A stretch of DNA of 64,000 bases from Tupaia tana (GCA_026018925.1 JAKSZU010000004.1:38397233-38461232); one strand, 5' to 3'. Numbered from the stretch's first letter, positions 35,210 to 47,075 are shown. The notes: a model not told the origin generated them from the letters alone. Made by a program: numbers and translations.

Positions 35210-35450
35210 GACATCACCACCATTTACTGAGGACTTAGTCTGTGCAGGTAAGTAAATTCCACGTACTATTGCATTTACTCTTCTCAACAATGCTAAGAAG
35301 TAAATCCTTTTATCATTTTGGCTTTACAGATGAAGCACAGAGACGTTAGAAAAATTCGTGCCTGAGATCACACAGGCTTACATGGCAGAGATAGGACTCA
35401 GGGCAGACTCCCAAGATCACAGTTTTACTACCCTATGGAGTACCCTCTGA
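35210..35450 (-). repeat. MIR relic
   Basis: 'CATTTACTGAGGACTTAGTC' through 'GCTTTACAGATGAAGCACAG' and 'TGAGATCACACAGGCTTACA' is the reversed MIR order. Confidence 0.65.
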
Positions 35451-35794
35451 GCAGCCAGAATGCAAGGAAAAGGAGGGGCACGTGTCAGCTAGAAGCACCG
35501 GTGAAAGGAAAGGAGACACTGGCTTTCACGTGTGGCTGCTGCTTGTTCAGGTAGGTGGTCACCACTGCAATGCCAGTACAAGTGTGGCGGTAAGTGGCCT
35601 CGGGATGAGACCTCAGTGAAGGAGAACTGGTTGTTCTTATTTAAAGAATGACTGCCCCAGATTCTAGGTAAGGTTATTGCTAAAGACACAAGATGATCCC
35701 ATTAGCCTCCTGTGCCCTAGAGAGGCTGGCAGGGAGCCACGGGAGTGAGCCAATGCTGGGTAATAAATCCAGAGGCGCACGGGCTGCAGAGCCT

Positions 35795-35945
35795 GGACAG
35801 CGAGTTCCTAACTGCACAGTGTGTAGGACACCTGGGGAACTTGTTTAAAAAAATCTGAGTAGTAGGCCTGGGGCCGGGCCCAGGAATCTGTATCTAAAAG
35901 CTTCCTAGGTGGTTCTGATACAGACTCTCCTGAGAAACACTGATG
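35795..35945. repeat. MER20/MER5-like hAT relic
   Basis: 'CACCTGGGGAACTTGTTTAA', 'CCCAGGAATCTGTATCTAA' and 'GGTGGTTCTGATACAGAC', then 'CTGAGAAACACTGA', are the MER20 order. Confidence 0.6.
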
Positions 35946-35979
35946 ATGACGATCAGGGTCCTGCCCAAGTTTATGAGCT

Positions 35980-36110
35980 GTATCTTTGAAAAGTTCATAG
36001 AAAATATGTATTATAAAAAAAAAAAAACTGCATAGATCTCATATTTTCCTGTTTGTACCAAATAAGCTCATACTTTAATTCCATTTTTCCACAAACTTTT
36101 TGAAGTAACT
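35980..36110. repeat. Small inverted-repeat (MITE-like) element, second copy
   Basis: The left end TTTGAAAAGTTCATAGAAAA and the right end ending CCACAAACTTTTTGAAGT are imperfect inverted repeats. Similar in sequence to the element at 12961-13305. Confidence 0.45.
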
Positions 36111-36226
36111 TTTGTATTTCTGTCTAGTAATCAAAACACAAAAACACGTCAATGTAAAAGAATGTCACTCTCTATTTATGCTTAATGTTTGAAAGCACTG
36201 AACAAGTCCCAAACAATTCTAACTCC

Positions 36227-36478
36227 TTTTTTTTTTTTTTTTTTTTTTTTGAGAGAGATTTTTGCTATAGGTGTGTGTACTTGCTGGAGAAACAGAGAAA
36301 TCACTCCCTGGGTGGATGGCCATGTTGCAATCCCTTCTCCTCCTTTTTTCTCTTGAGATTTTGGGCATGCACAGACACTGCGCCCGGTGTAGTTTCAAGG
36401 CGGGCCCATCTGGGTTTATAACCTGGGTTAGCCACACTGGAGTCCAGTGCTCTAACCACCACGCCACCTGCTGCTCCT
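36227..36478 (-). repeat. tRNA-derived SINE, old copy
   Basis: T run of about 24 bases followed by a decayed central block and head, ending GCTGCTCC. Confidence 0.82.
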
Positions 36479-36683
36479 ACCAACTGCTTTTAATGACTTT
36501 AATACACAAGATCAAGCCTCTCTCAGCTTGAATTAGCTCTCACATTTAACATTAAGTTTTTTTCTTAATAGCCACTTCCTTTTGGAAAGGGTCTTCTCCT
36601 TAGCATCAGTGATAGACTACATTGTCCTTTTCTTGCCCCTGCTATACTCTTGTTCAATCTTCTTTTTAAAATTATCATTATTA

Positions 36684-36917
36684 TTTTAAGAGATTCTTGC
36701 TACAGAATGCATGCGCTTGCTGGAGAGACAGAAAGCGAGAAACCACCCCCCGAGGGGATGGCCACACTCCAATCCTTTCTCCTCCAATTTCCTCTTGGGA
36801 TTTTGGGCATGCACACACAAGTGCCTGGCTTAAGTTTTAGGCTGCCAGGTCTAGGACTCAAACTGTGGTCAACTACATGGGAGTTCAGCAACGTAACCAT
36901 CACACCATCTGCTGGTC
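36684..36917 (-). repeat. tRNA-derived SINE, old copy
   Basis: Reverse copy with ATTATTATTTT tail complement and decayed CpGs, ending CTGCTGGTC. Confidence 0.82.
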
Positions 36918-36984
36918 ACTCTTGTTGCTTCTTTTGACTTGGTATTCTCGATGGCTCAGTCCTGAAACTTGGATGCAGCAGAGT

Positions 36985-37165
36985 GAACAAGAGCTTTCAT
37001 GTTCAGGTAAACTCAGATCTGGCTCATCACTTACTGGCCTTGGTTGCTTTACTCTCTGAGCCTCAGTCTCCTCATGTGTAAAATGGGAAGAAGTAACAAC
37101 AGTGCCTCCGTCAAAGGGTATCACCAGGATGAAGAGAGAGAACACATGTGAATTGCTCACCACTT
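36985..37165 (+). repeat. MIR relic
   Basis: 'GAGCCTCAGTCTCCTCATGTG' followed by 'TAAAATGGGAAGAAGTAACA'. Confidence 0.7.
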
Positions 37166-37523
37166 GCCTGGCACTCCCTGGTCCTCAGGAAAGCAGATGA
37201 TGCTCTCTACACCATCTGACTTTACCATGACCAAAGCATTTCATATACAGCCCTGACCTTTTACCTAAATTCCAAAGTCTAAATGACAGCCCATGTAAAT
37301 TTACACTTGAATGGCCCATAGTTGCTTCAAAGTCAAAGCAAGTACAACCCAATGAAAGTCTCTGTCTGTCCCAAGCCTTTCCAAAGTCCTTTTTCTAGGA
37401 ATGACATCATCATTAACCTGGTCATTGAAGCATTCTGTCACCTTGGCCCTCCTAATTCCTTAGACCAAGGGTTGTCCCATAGAAATGTGAGTTACATGTG
37501 TGATTTTTACTTTTATGGTAGCC

Positions 37524-37590
37524 AGAGAGAGAGAGAGAGAGAGAAGAGAAGAGAAGAGAAGAGAAGAGAAGAGAAGAGAAGAGAAGGAAA
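37524..37590. repeat. (GA)n / (GAGAA)n purine tract
   Basis: Starts as GA dinucleotides and becomes GAGAA pentamers; all purines on the + strand for about 65 bases. Confidence 0.95.
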
Positions 37591-37605
37591 AGTAAAATAC
37601 ATTTT

Positions 37606-37637
37606 AAAATACATTAAAATGTATTTTAATGTATTTT
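37606..37637. repeat. Near-perfect inverted repeat
   Basis: Arms AAAATACATTAAAA (37606-37619) and TTTTAATGTATTTT (37624-37637) are exact reverse complements with the four-base spacer TGTA. Confidence 0.95.
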
Positions 37638-37665
37638 ATTTAGCCCAGTGTAAAGAAAATTGACT

Positions 37666-37914
37666 TATTTTTTGGTGCCATCAGGCATGTGCATATGCTA
37701 GAAAGACAGAGAGAGAGAAAGGGAGAGGAGAAAGCACTCCAATGGGGAATGGTTAAACCACCATCCCTTCTCCTTCATTTCTCCATCCAGGGATCTTGGG
37801 CAGGCACTCAGATACTCCTGGTGCATTTCTCAAGCTGCCAGGTACAGGACTTGAACTGTGTGGATGGTCGTGTGGGATCCAGCTGCCTTAACCACCATGC
37901 CATGAAGCTGGCCT
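37666..37914 (-). repeat. tRNA-derived SINE, old copy
   Basis: Contains CCATCCCTTCTCCTTCAT and a decayed head ending AAGCTGGCC. Diverged. Confidence 0.75.
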
Positions 37915-38394
37915 AACAATGTATTCTGAAACAATGACGGAGATAGTTTATCTCTTCTTGCGGTAAATCTCTGGAGCCTGCTGTATGTCCACACTTGCAG
38001 AACAGCCCTACCCAGACTCGCCACATGCAAGTGCCTGCAGTGATGGTGCCTGACCAGACGTAACGGGAGCTGCCTTATTGGACAGTGTGACCCTAGACTC
38101 AGGCACTTTCCAAATCCTTTTGAATCCTATCTTGACAAATCCCAACTTCTATTTCCAGAGTCTTGCTCCTTGCCTCTCAGGTCAAGGGGTACTGCATCAG
38201 CCTGGTATCAGCACTCTTGCCCTAATCTTACTCCAGTCTCATCGACCCTGACCATGATGCACAAACATAGTTCCACTTTCAGCTTATTCCTGTCTACGTT
38301 CCCTAGGACTCTCCAGGAAACATCCAAAGGGCTCAGCTTGGCGCACAAATCCCGTCTGTTTCTGCCACCATGAAAAAAAAAATCCTAATCATGA

Positions 38395-38640
38395 AAGAAG
38401 CTTATTTCCACAGAGCTTACTATATATGCCAGACATCAAGCTAACACCAACCACAGGCAATATATTCTCCTACTGAATCTCACAATGACCCTACCCTGTG
38501 TAGCAGGTTCTATTTTCATCCCTGTTTTCAATGAAGACACGGAGGAACAGAGAAATACGTGACTAGTGTCAAACAGCTAGTAAGGTGCATGGCTAGGATG
38601 TGGTACCAGGCGAGCTGATTTCAGAGCCCCAGCCGCCCAA
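38395..38640 (-). repeat. MIR relic
   Basis: 'TACTATATATGCCAGACATC', 'CTACTGAATCTCACAATGAC' and 'AAACAGCTAGTAAGGTGCAT' are the reversed MIR order. Confidence 0.65.
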
Positions 38641-39174
38641 GAGCTCTACTACTATACTGCTATAGTGTTGTGGAGGTGGGGAATGCCGCCCCATTTCCTG
38701 GCCTCAGGCTGTGATTACAGTTCTACTTGTGAGCTTCTGCTCAGATTCTATTCGTGCATTTCTTGGCCTAGTTAAATTATCTCCTTTTTTTAGGTCCTAG
38801 TTCACATTTTTGCCTCCCTCAAGGTAGGACTATTTGATTACAGCAATAAATTCCCTTCATGAATTTCTGCTACACACTTACAGCTCAGGGGTTCAAGGAC
38901 TCCTGAAGGGCTGGCCATGCATGAAATGGGCAGGAGAGGGTAAGGGAGGGGGCTTGGGGAACTGTGCACCAATGGCTTAAAACTACATGCAAATTTTGGA
39001 GTGTGTGACTATATATTTTTTTCTGTGAAGAGGATTCATAGCTATCAAAAGATATGTTACACCTTGTTTTTCGTGCTGAGCTGTATGTTATTTAATGCCT
39101 ATTATTATGCAACTGAGTTTGTGAGAATAAATACTGTCTTCCCACTGAACTGTTAGCTCAAAAATAATATAGCA

Positions 39175-39410
39175 ACTACATTTATTCATTACTTACTATG
39201 TGTAGCTACCGTGTCAAGTACTCTATACAGAAATCAATTCATTTAACATTCTCTGCAACTGTAAGAAATCAGATTTATCGTACCTTTTGAGACTGAAGCA
39301 AGAAGGTTACAAAATCTGGCCAGATCATCTAGCTGTTAAGTGGTGGAAGCAGGATTTGAACCTATATCTCTCCAACTTCAAAGTCATGCCCTAACCAGGC
39401 AAGTGAGTTA
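39175..39410 (-). repeat. MIR relic
   Basis: 'CATTACTTACTATGTGTAGC', 'ATCTAGCTGTTAAGTGGTGG' and 'CAGGATTTGAACC' in reversed MIR order. Confidence 0.65.
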
Positions 39411-40196
39411 TCTCATGCTACCTTCTCTCTAGTACTGACTAATGTGGAGAATGAAGCCTCAATATATACCTGGTTAGATTAAGACATGTGATGTAGTAAC
39501 CAACACATGAGCCAGCCTGAGCCCATCACTCTGAGGTGTTTGTGTGCCCCATGTTTGTTTGGTTAGAAACAGAATACACCTTGCTGCTTCTTCCCACAGG
39601 TATCCTACTAACTGCTCTGAGCCGATGAATACCTACTATTTGGTTCCCTGTGTAGCTCTGAGGAGCCTGGGTGGAGTCCTATGGTTCCTACACACTTGAT
39701 TAGAGCCAGTTGTTGATGCGGTGAACTTTCACCTCCAGCATGGGGTGGCCACTGGTATGATGGCCAGTTTCTAAGGGCCATGTGCCACGCACCCTCATAC
39801 TGTGCCCCAGACAGGCATTTCAGCTGTGTGAAGCTGGGCCCATGGGAAGCAGCCTTCTGAGGATGACCCACAGAAGTACAGGACTCAGCCCCTGCTGTGT
39901 TGCGGTAGGCCCAGATCTAGCCATGCAGAGAGAGAAGTGTTTATAGTCAACACTGAGAATGACAGTGACAAACAAGTTTTACTCTCTACCTGCTGTGGCA
40001 AGACTGATGAGAAGAGATTTGTTTATAGTTACACAACTGGCTTAGGGATAGCTCATGACTACCTGTGAGTGAATGAATGAATGCAACAACTATCTGATAT
40101 GGAAAACAAAAGCTAACATTTACAGAGCACTTTTTCTGTACGAGCCATATACTAAGGGCTTGACGTAAAGTTATATTTATCATTCACAACCTCCCT

Positions 40197-40330
40197 GAAA
40201 AAAGATCACTACTATTTCATTAGTTCTCAAACTTTAAGAGAACATATGCATATAGTAAAAATCTGAAATAGTCCAAAGGGCATACACCATAAACTAGCTC
40301 TCCTCGCTCTATAGACTTTCCCAGGCAATT
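40197..40330 (+). repeat. Local duplication, copy A (probable L1 3'-end relic)
   Basis: AT-rich segment sharing TTAAGAGAACATATGCATA-like and ACAGTCCAAAGG-like blocks with 40855-40990. Confidence 0.6.
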
Positions 40331-40412
40331 GCTGTTATCAGTTTCTCACATTTCCACATATATATGTCTGTATTCCAGGCATGATTATGCATGTATCTGT
40401 CTTTTAAAATAC

Positions 40413-40653
40413 TGGGCCAGCTCCATGGTGCAATGGTAAAGAGCTGCTCGAGAAAAGCTGGATCCCACAACATGACCTTGGTTCAAATCCCCAGCCCAGT
40501 CAACCTGAAAAACACGCTGGGCACATGTACGAATGCCTAAGATCTTACAGGTTGGGTAACTGGAGAAAGGGCATGACCAGACCCTGTGGAGGGTGCTTAT
40601 CTCTTTTTCTCTCATGTAAGCACGTATGCTCTATCATAAATAAAGAAAAAATA
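40413..40653 (+). repeat. tRNA-derived SINE, old variant
   Basis: Starts GGGCCAGCTCCATGGTGCAATGG with a GGTTCAAATCC B box. Ends TCATAAATAAAG. It belongs to a diverged subfamily and lies inside the older repeat at 40197-40990. Confidence 0.7.
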
Positions 40654-40854
40654 TAAATGGGAGCACATTACATGGATGGCTCTGTCTCTGTTTCTGTTGG
40701 GTTGATGGAATAGTCATGACACATTTTTGCATAGAAACACATGAAAAAAAAAATAGGTCATGACTTTTCTGACAACCTGATATTTTAACTAACATATCCT
40801 GGACATCAAGGTATAGTTAGTATAGGTTAAATACTTATTTATTCCTCTCAACAT

Positions 40855-40990
40855 CTTTGAAAAAAAGATTACTATTATTTAATTAAATACTTTTCAAGTC
40901 TTAAAAGAACATATGTATAGAGCAAAAACTTTAAACAGTCCAAAGGTTATACAACAAAACTAGTTCTTCCTGTTCCCTTCTCTGAAGTGC
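40855..40990 (+). repeat. Local duplication, copy B (probable L1 3'-end relic)
   Basis: Same orientation as 40197-40330, about 660 bases away and roughly 75-80% alike by eye. A SINE and a short AT element lie between them. Confidence 0.6.
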
Positions 40991-41019
40991 TTGGGAACAT
41001 AAATGTTGAGATTTTGGAC

Positions 41020-41275
41020 TGTTTTTTAGATTTTGGAATATCTGCAGATACAAAATGGGAAGGGGGGCCAAGTTTAAACATAAAATTCATTTATGTTTCA
41101 TATATATTTTACGCACATAGCCTGAAGGTAATTTTATTCAATGTTTTTGTATTGTAGGATTTTGATCCTGACTTGTCACATGGATCAGACACGGAACTTT
41201 CCACGTGTGGCTTCACATCAGTGTTTCAGATTTTGAAGCATTCTGGACTTTGAGTTTTGGGATTAGGGATGATCA
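41020..41275. repeat. Probable Tigger/MER2-type DNA-transposon relic
   Basis: A left part with 'ATTTTGGAATATCTGCAGAT' and a right part with 'TTGAGTTTTGGGATTAGGGA' then 'TGATCAACCT', with 'GCCTGAAGGTAATTTTATTC' in the middle. Family recalled, not checked. Confidence 0.4.
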
Positions 41276-41689
41276 ACCTATGTTATTAAGCCATTTTCCA
41301 AATGAGGACACTGAAGCCCCGAGGGATGCCTGGTTAATAAGTACCCTATTAAACCTGGTGTGCGTAGCTGTTGCTCCACGACACACCCCTTCAGAGGACC
41401 TCAGACACTTTCGGAGGAGGCTGGTAGAGGAAGAGCAATGATGAGAGAAGCAAAAGATTAAGACCCTACCTAAAATTGCTTTAGAGGAAAAAATTGCTTT
41501 GGACTCATTGCTTTGGAGGAGAGCAATCCTGTGAAGTGAGAGATTTCCAAACCACATAAGGACATATCCAGAATGCAATTTCAGTGCACTCCAAGGTGCA
41601 AAGCACTTGGGAAAAGAAAGCCTGCAGAGTGGGAGTGAATTCTGCGAGGCGGTCCTCTGGGCATTGGGTCCCCAGTGTGATCTCTATCC

Positions 41690-41800
41690 CAGCCAGCAGG
41701 AACCTCAGCCCCCCTTGGGAACTTAGAAATGCAAATTGCTGGATTCCACTCAGATCTACTGAATCAAATCACCACTGGATAGAAGGAGGTGATATCTGAA
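41690..41800. repeat. MER20-like hAT relic, partial
   Basis: 'TTGGGAACTTAGAAATGCAA' followed by 'CAGATCTACTGAATCAAATC' are the MER20 landmarks. Confidence 0.55.
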
Positions 41801-42944
41801 TTAGAGTTTTTAAACAGGAGGATCCAGTCGTCAAGTATAATAAATGAATAGCCCGTCTATTTAACCAAGCTGGATCCAGTTTCTTAGGATTATCCTAAGA
41901 CTAAGCTGAGAATGGGGGATACAAAGACACAGACCCTCTGTCTTAAGGAGGTTATTTCTGGAAAGGGACCAATGTGTCTAAGGAAGGAGGCAGAACAATC
42001 CAAATGTCCAGGTTGAAGGCTCTACCTCTTACCAGTGATAAAGAGGCCTGAGGCCTTTTGATATCTAAACCCAGAAAGCCTGTACCTTTCTTTCCATCTA
42101 TGTGACTAATTAGGAGTCTTCTCCATCAGCTTCCCTGAATAGCCTGCCTTCAATACGCTACTACCTCTCCTGGCTGAGCAAGGCTGGAGGGAATCCTTAT
42201 CCTGGATGCTGTCTACCATGTAGCTCTCCTACCCTCACTCCTGGGGAGCTGACAAGGCAAAAGAATAGAGATATTTTGAGTTCTGGTCTTAAAGGACTAG
42301 CATCTGATCCATTCTAAGCAGAGAACATGGTTTCTGATAGTGCTAAGCAGGTAGAAGCTCACTCACTTGCCTAAAGGGAAACAAAACAAAACCGAAAACC
42401 CAACTACCTACTGGGAGAATTGGAAATAAGGTGACAGGCAGATGCTGCTGCATCTCTTTAAGAGGCAAAGATGGCATTCCCTTGCTTTGGACAGTGCCAG
42501 CTTCTCAAAAGGGCAGGAGCTATGAATTCAGAGGAGCAAGAGGCTGAGAAAGGACTGAGTCTGTGCAGCTCACAAACACATTCACGCATCAGCTAGGGCT
42601 GGGCAGCACCAACAGCAATGAGTGTGGGCTCCTGGAGTGGGGGTTATAGAGCTTGTGGTTCTAGCAGGATGAACTAAATCCTGAATATAAGTAACAAATG
42701 TTAAGGGGGCCAATAAAATATGCTACAGGCAGGAACCAGGGGAAGGTTGATGAGGGCTTGAGCAGGCAGAGAAGACAGATGAGGGGTACAGGTCTTACAT
42801 GAATCAATCCTCCAAGAGTAGGAACCAACCAGGTAGAAGTGATTCGGAGGGGAGAATTTCAGAATGGTCATTGAGGAGGGCAGTAGAGACAAGAGCAAAA
42901 CTTTCATATGTGAAATGAGAGACACCAAAGATTTCTGAGTAAGT

Positions 42945-43193
42945 CTTGCCCCTGTAGTGCAGTGGTTAAGTGCTGTGCATTAGGAGTCTGATTCCACATG
43001 GTCGACCACTGTTCAAATACCGTCCCCAATGTCTTGAAGAACATTTGGGTGTATGTGCATGCCCCAAATTGTGATGAGATGGAGAAATGGAGGAAAAATA
43101 ATTATGATGTGAGTCTACCCCATTGGAGAGGAGGGGATTGTCTCTCCCTTTCTCTCTGATGAGTGTATATGCTCTTTAGCAATTAAAAAAAAA
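42945..43193 (+). repeat. tRNA-derived SINE, old variant
   Basis: Starts GCCCCTGTAGTGCAGTGG and carries GATGAGATGGAGAAATGG in the centre; same older type as 12070. Confidence 0.72.
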
Positions 43194-43319
43194 TCCTGAG
43201 CTGAAGTAAAAGGCATATGGGAATGTTGACAGAAAAATGATTATGCAACCATATGTAAGAAAAAATAGAAGTGGGAGACAGAGAAAGAAAAAGTAGCCTA
43301 TTTCCATGGAAGGTCTAGA

Positions 43320-43500
43320 AGCAGGTAACATGGTCAGGCTTTGGGATCAGAAGGAACTGGGTTCAAATCCAGACTCTGTCACTTAGTGTTGTTTGATATT
43401 GAAGAAGTCATTTACTTTCCCTGAACCTGCAGGTTCTCTGTTATATGAAATGGGAAAAGTTCCTACCACACAAAATTTAAGTTATTATATGAAATAATAT
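43320..43500 (+). repeat. MIR relic
   Basis: 'GAACTGGGTTCAAATCCAGA', 'CTCTGTCACTTAGTG' and 'TTTACTTTCCCTGAACC' follow MIR head and core. Confidence 0.7.
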
Positions 43501-43598
43501 AGAAAAGAGCCAGCACACAGAAACCACCTAGTGTTATCTGTCACCATCCCATCATCATCACAGTCATGATGAGTTAAGAGTATAATATTGTAAACAGA

Positions 43599-43792
43599 GG
43601 GGCCAGCAGGTGGTGTGGTTGGTAAGGGCACTGGACTCTCACATGGCCAACTGTGGTTCGAGTCCCAGACCTGGTGGCTTGCTTTCTCACTCACCCCACC
43701 CCCCTAGCCCCTCTCTCTCCTCTCTTACTCTGTCCTTCTCCGGTCAAATTAAAACATAAATAAATTAAATAAAATAATTCTTTTAAAAAAAG
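43599..43792 (+). repeat. tRNA-derived SINE, short subfamily
   Basis: Head GGGGCCAGCAGGTGGTGTGG, no central domain, tail of AAATTAAAACATAAATAAA type. Target-site duplication ATTGTAAACAGA (43587-43598) and ATTGCAAACAGA (43793-43804). Confidence 0.88.
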
Positions 43793-44284
43793 ATTGCAAA
43801 CAGATGAAGGTCACTAGAATACTAAAAAAAAAAAAGAAAGAAAGAAAAAAAGAGAAGCTGGATGAAAAGAGATATGCAAAAGTAAGAATTAACAAGACTT
43901 CATTCTTGGGTCTGAACAGGAGGTAATCACCCACAGAGAGCTGGTGACTTCCTAGGGACAGCAAGAAGTAACACACAGAAGTACCCTTGGGTCTTCCTTA
44001 CATGCACAGAGACAAGCAGAGCAGCTTCAAAGAACCATAAGGGGGTGGAGAGTGTCCCTGGATGGGCAACACCTTCACAAAAGCCAGGGGAAGAGGATGA
44101 ATATTAGGGAGGAAGGACAAGAAATGCCAGATCGATCTGTTTAGTTATAAACATATCATGCCCAGAAATATACTAAGAGAATATACAAAAAAATGCAGCC
44201 ACTACTAGGTGGTTAGGATTTTAGGGGCTTTTTAGTGATTTTTTTCAATGTTTTCTTGTAGTTTGAAACCTTTTTTTAGTTTTT

Positions 44285-44326
44285 TTGTTTGTTTGTTTGT
44301 TTTTTTTTTTTTTTTTTTTTTTTTTT
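44285..44326. repeat. T-rich low-complexity tract
   Basis: (GTTT)n followed by a long T run; may be the tail of a lost reverse-strand retroposon. Confidence 0.85.
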
Positions 44327-44329
44327 GGT

Positions 44330-44580
44330 ATTTATTGCTAATACTTACATAGCACCTATACTTGCCAAGAATTGTTCTAAGCTTTTCCAGATATTAACTT
44401 ATTTAATTCTCAACAATGCTATGAGGTTGTTACTATTGTTCTTCCCAGTTTAGAATTAAAGGATCTGAGGGAGGCAACCACTTAGAACATAACCAAGGTC
44501 AGAGAAAAGGTACTTGGAGGAGCCAGTTCTCCAAACCGGCAGGCTGGCTCCAGGTTCTGATGCCTTTAACTACATGGGAT
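44330..44580 (-). repeat. MIR relic
   Basis: 'ACATAGCACCTATACTTGCC', 'ATTTAATTCTCAACAATGC' and 'AACCAAGGTCAGAG' in reversed MIR order. A T-rich run at 44285-44326 precedes it. Confidence 0.6.
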
Positions 44581-45164
44581 ACTTTCATTATTAAAAACAA
44601 AATAAAACAAAACAAAAAACAGTAATTGTTATTCGCCTAACCAGGAGGAAAAGTAGTTAATCACTCTACAGAGGCAAAGGAAATAGAGGGTAAGAATAGC
44701 TCCCTGGACTTGTGATCAGATAGATTCTGGAGACCTGCGTTAGCACTTTCCACAGTGTGAAGGGAATGGAGGTTGGATAAGGGGGTGAAGAGAGAATTAT
44801 TAACTCAGGGTCCTAGGCCCTGGGCATAGGGGACTACTTACAGTAAGCTGGTAGTAGTGAGGAAAAGGATGTGGATGGAACCTTTCAGGGGAAGTAGGGT
44901 TGTTTGAAGAGATGATTAGCAAAAAACTAAAAAGAAAGGAAAAAGAGCGATGGCTGGAATGAAGACATTTTGGAAGCACAGGAGGAGTGTTGAAGAACGA
45001 GGGAGAGAGTGAAGATGCTCCAAGGAGAGGTGATCTGAGAAAGCTGAAGGGGATAGGCTCAGGACTGGGCTCAGAAAGTAGGAAGAGGAGGAGATGAGAA
45101 GAGACGCTTGGAAGATTTGAGGTGGGAAGCAGGAGGCTCAGGCTGACAGCCTTCTAATAAGGAA

Positions 45165-45215
45165 GGAAGAAAGAAACGGAGGGAGGGAAGGGAAAAACAA
45201 GGGAGGCAAAGAGGG
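45165..45215. repeat. GA-rich low-complexity tract
   Basis: Imperfect GGAA/GGGA units. Confidence 0.75.
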
Positions 45216-45224
45216 AAGGACCAA

Positions 45225-45480
45225 ATACTGATACATGCAACATGGGTGAATCTCAGACATTATACTGAGCAAGAAAGGCCAGTCACGAAAGAGCATGCAT
45301 CGTCCAATTCCATTTATATAGAATTCAAGAACAGGCCAAATGAATCTATGGTGCTAGAAACTACAGGAATGGGGATAGTGGGTGAAGATACAGATAAGTC
45401 ACGCTTGGCTGGGGGGGTGGTACTCATTGCCAATTTTTGAAGCTGAATGACTCTGACAATTAAGTTGCATGGAGTTCATT
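45225..45480 (+). repeat. L1M 3'-end relic
   Basis: 'GGGTGAATCTCAGACATTAT', 'ACTGAGCAAGAAAGGCCAG' and 'TCCAATTCCATTTATATAG' are typical of old L1 3' ends. Confidence 0.65.
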
Positions 45481-45524
45481 CTATTTTTATACATGTTTAA
45501 AAACATTTTAGGAATAATGGAACT

Positions 45525-45790
45525 GGGACCAGCAGTTGGCGTAATGTCTATGTCGCTGGACCCTCACGTACACCACGGTTCGATTTCCGGACCTGGTGGC
45601 TTAAACTCACATCAGGCGCGTGTGCGTATGTATGTGCCCATGATCCCGAGAGGAGAATGGAGGAGAAGGGATTGCGGCAGGGCCATCCCCCCCTGGGGGT
45701 GACTCTTGTTTTCTGTCTCTATGTCCCTCTTTCTGGCTAGGGCATGTGCCCTAAAGCAAAATCCTCCCCCCCCCCCCGAAAAAAATAAAA
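45525..45790 (+). repeat. tRNA-derived SINE, first of a tandem pair
   Basis: Full length with a C run at 45766-45777. Flanks GGAATAATGG and GAATAATGG form the duplication, the second of which abuts the next SINE. Confidence 0.9.
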
Positions 45791-45797
45791 GAATAAT

Positions 45798-46050
45798 GGG
45801 ACCAGCAGATGGTGTAATGGTTACATCACTAGACTTCCACTTAGTCAACTGTGGTTCAAGTCCCAGACCTAGAAGCTTAATACTCATGCAGGCCATTTGT
45901 GCATGAAAATCCAAAATCCCAAGAGAAGAATGGAGCAGAAGGGATTGTGACGTGGCCATCCCCCTGGGGGGGGTGATTTCTTGCTTTTTCCCTCTCTGTC
46001 TCTCTGGCGAGCACATGTGCCTTATACCAAAAATGTCTCTCTAAATAATT
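45798..46050 (+). repeat. tRNA-derived SINE, second of a tandem pair
   Basis: More diverged than its neighbour: CpGs decayed and head GGGACCAGCAGATGGTGTAATGG. The pair therefore arose by separate insertions and not by tandem duplication. Confidence 0.88.
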
Positions 46051-46805
46051 TTTTTTTTAAATAAAAAGTTAAAAGTAAAATTCTATGATCCTACACACTT
46101 CACAACCTATTACAAGATAATGAACATTATCAGTTGAGATTTGTCATCAAAGCATAGAAGATACGTTAATTATTATCTACAATTTCCTTCTCTAGATCAT
46201 GATCTAACAGGTATGTCCAATGTCCACAGTGCTAAGGAAGTAATTGCCTTTCGTGGAGGCACAGATGGCATTAAAACAGCTGCTATCTGAGCCCTGTGCC
46301 CTTTCACATAGTGCTTAATTGCTGGGTCCCAGATGTCCAAGAGTAACTTTGTAGGCAGCATAACCCCCTGGAGACACCCACAAAAAAATGGAAGGCCCAA
46401 CACTGAGGGTACCCATAAATACCTAGTCCATGCCAAAATACTACAAAAATGGATAATTTTTCTTTCTTCCTTTCTCTCAACTTCTCCCATGAAATGATAG
46501 CAAAGAAACATGCCTCCCTGCCCTTGAGACATGTCTGGACTTGTGGAAACATGTCTTTCAAACATGTCTGTACTTGAGAAGATGTGTCTTTCAGATATGT
46601 CTGGACTTTGAAAAAGAATAAAGTCTAGGGAGTTTCTGGGTGACTAGCAAGATGAGCATCCTGTGCTGGCCCTCACAGTTAAAGTACTTGTGTCACAGTA
46701 CTTAAATGCCTGTATTTTTAAAGGGAAAGACACCTGAAGTTCCCAAGTTACTGTTTATAGTTCTAACTCATTATGTTATTTAAACTGATGAAAATCCTTT
46801 CTCTA

Positions 46806-47075
46806 GGGACCAGCAGTTGGCGTAATGGTTATGTCATTGGACTCCCACGTAGTCCATTGCGGTTTGAGTCCCAACCTGGTGGCTTAGAATCACGCCGTGC
46901 GCGTATGTGTGTGTGCCCAGGGTCCCCAGAGGAGAATGGAGGAGAAGAGTTTGCAGTGTGGCCATTCCCCCTGGGGGATGATTTCTCACTTTCTGTCTCT
47001 TTCTTTCTGTCTTTCTGGTGAGCGCATGCGCCCTAATAGCAAAAACCTCTCAAAAAAAAAAAAAAAAAAAAAAAA
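46806..47075 (+). repeat. tRNA-derived SINE
   Basis: Full length, A tail of about 24 bases. Flanks ATCCTTTCTCTA and ATTCTTTCTCTA fit a target-site duplication. Confidence 0.92.

Noticed and set aside
37524-37590. Regular short repeats as a possible CRISPR-like array
   Set aside because: A simple (GA)n/(GAGAA)n microsatellite without spacers, in a mammalian genome.
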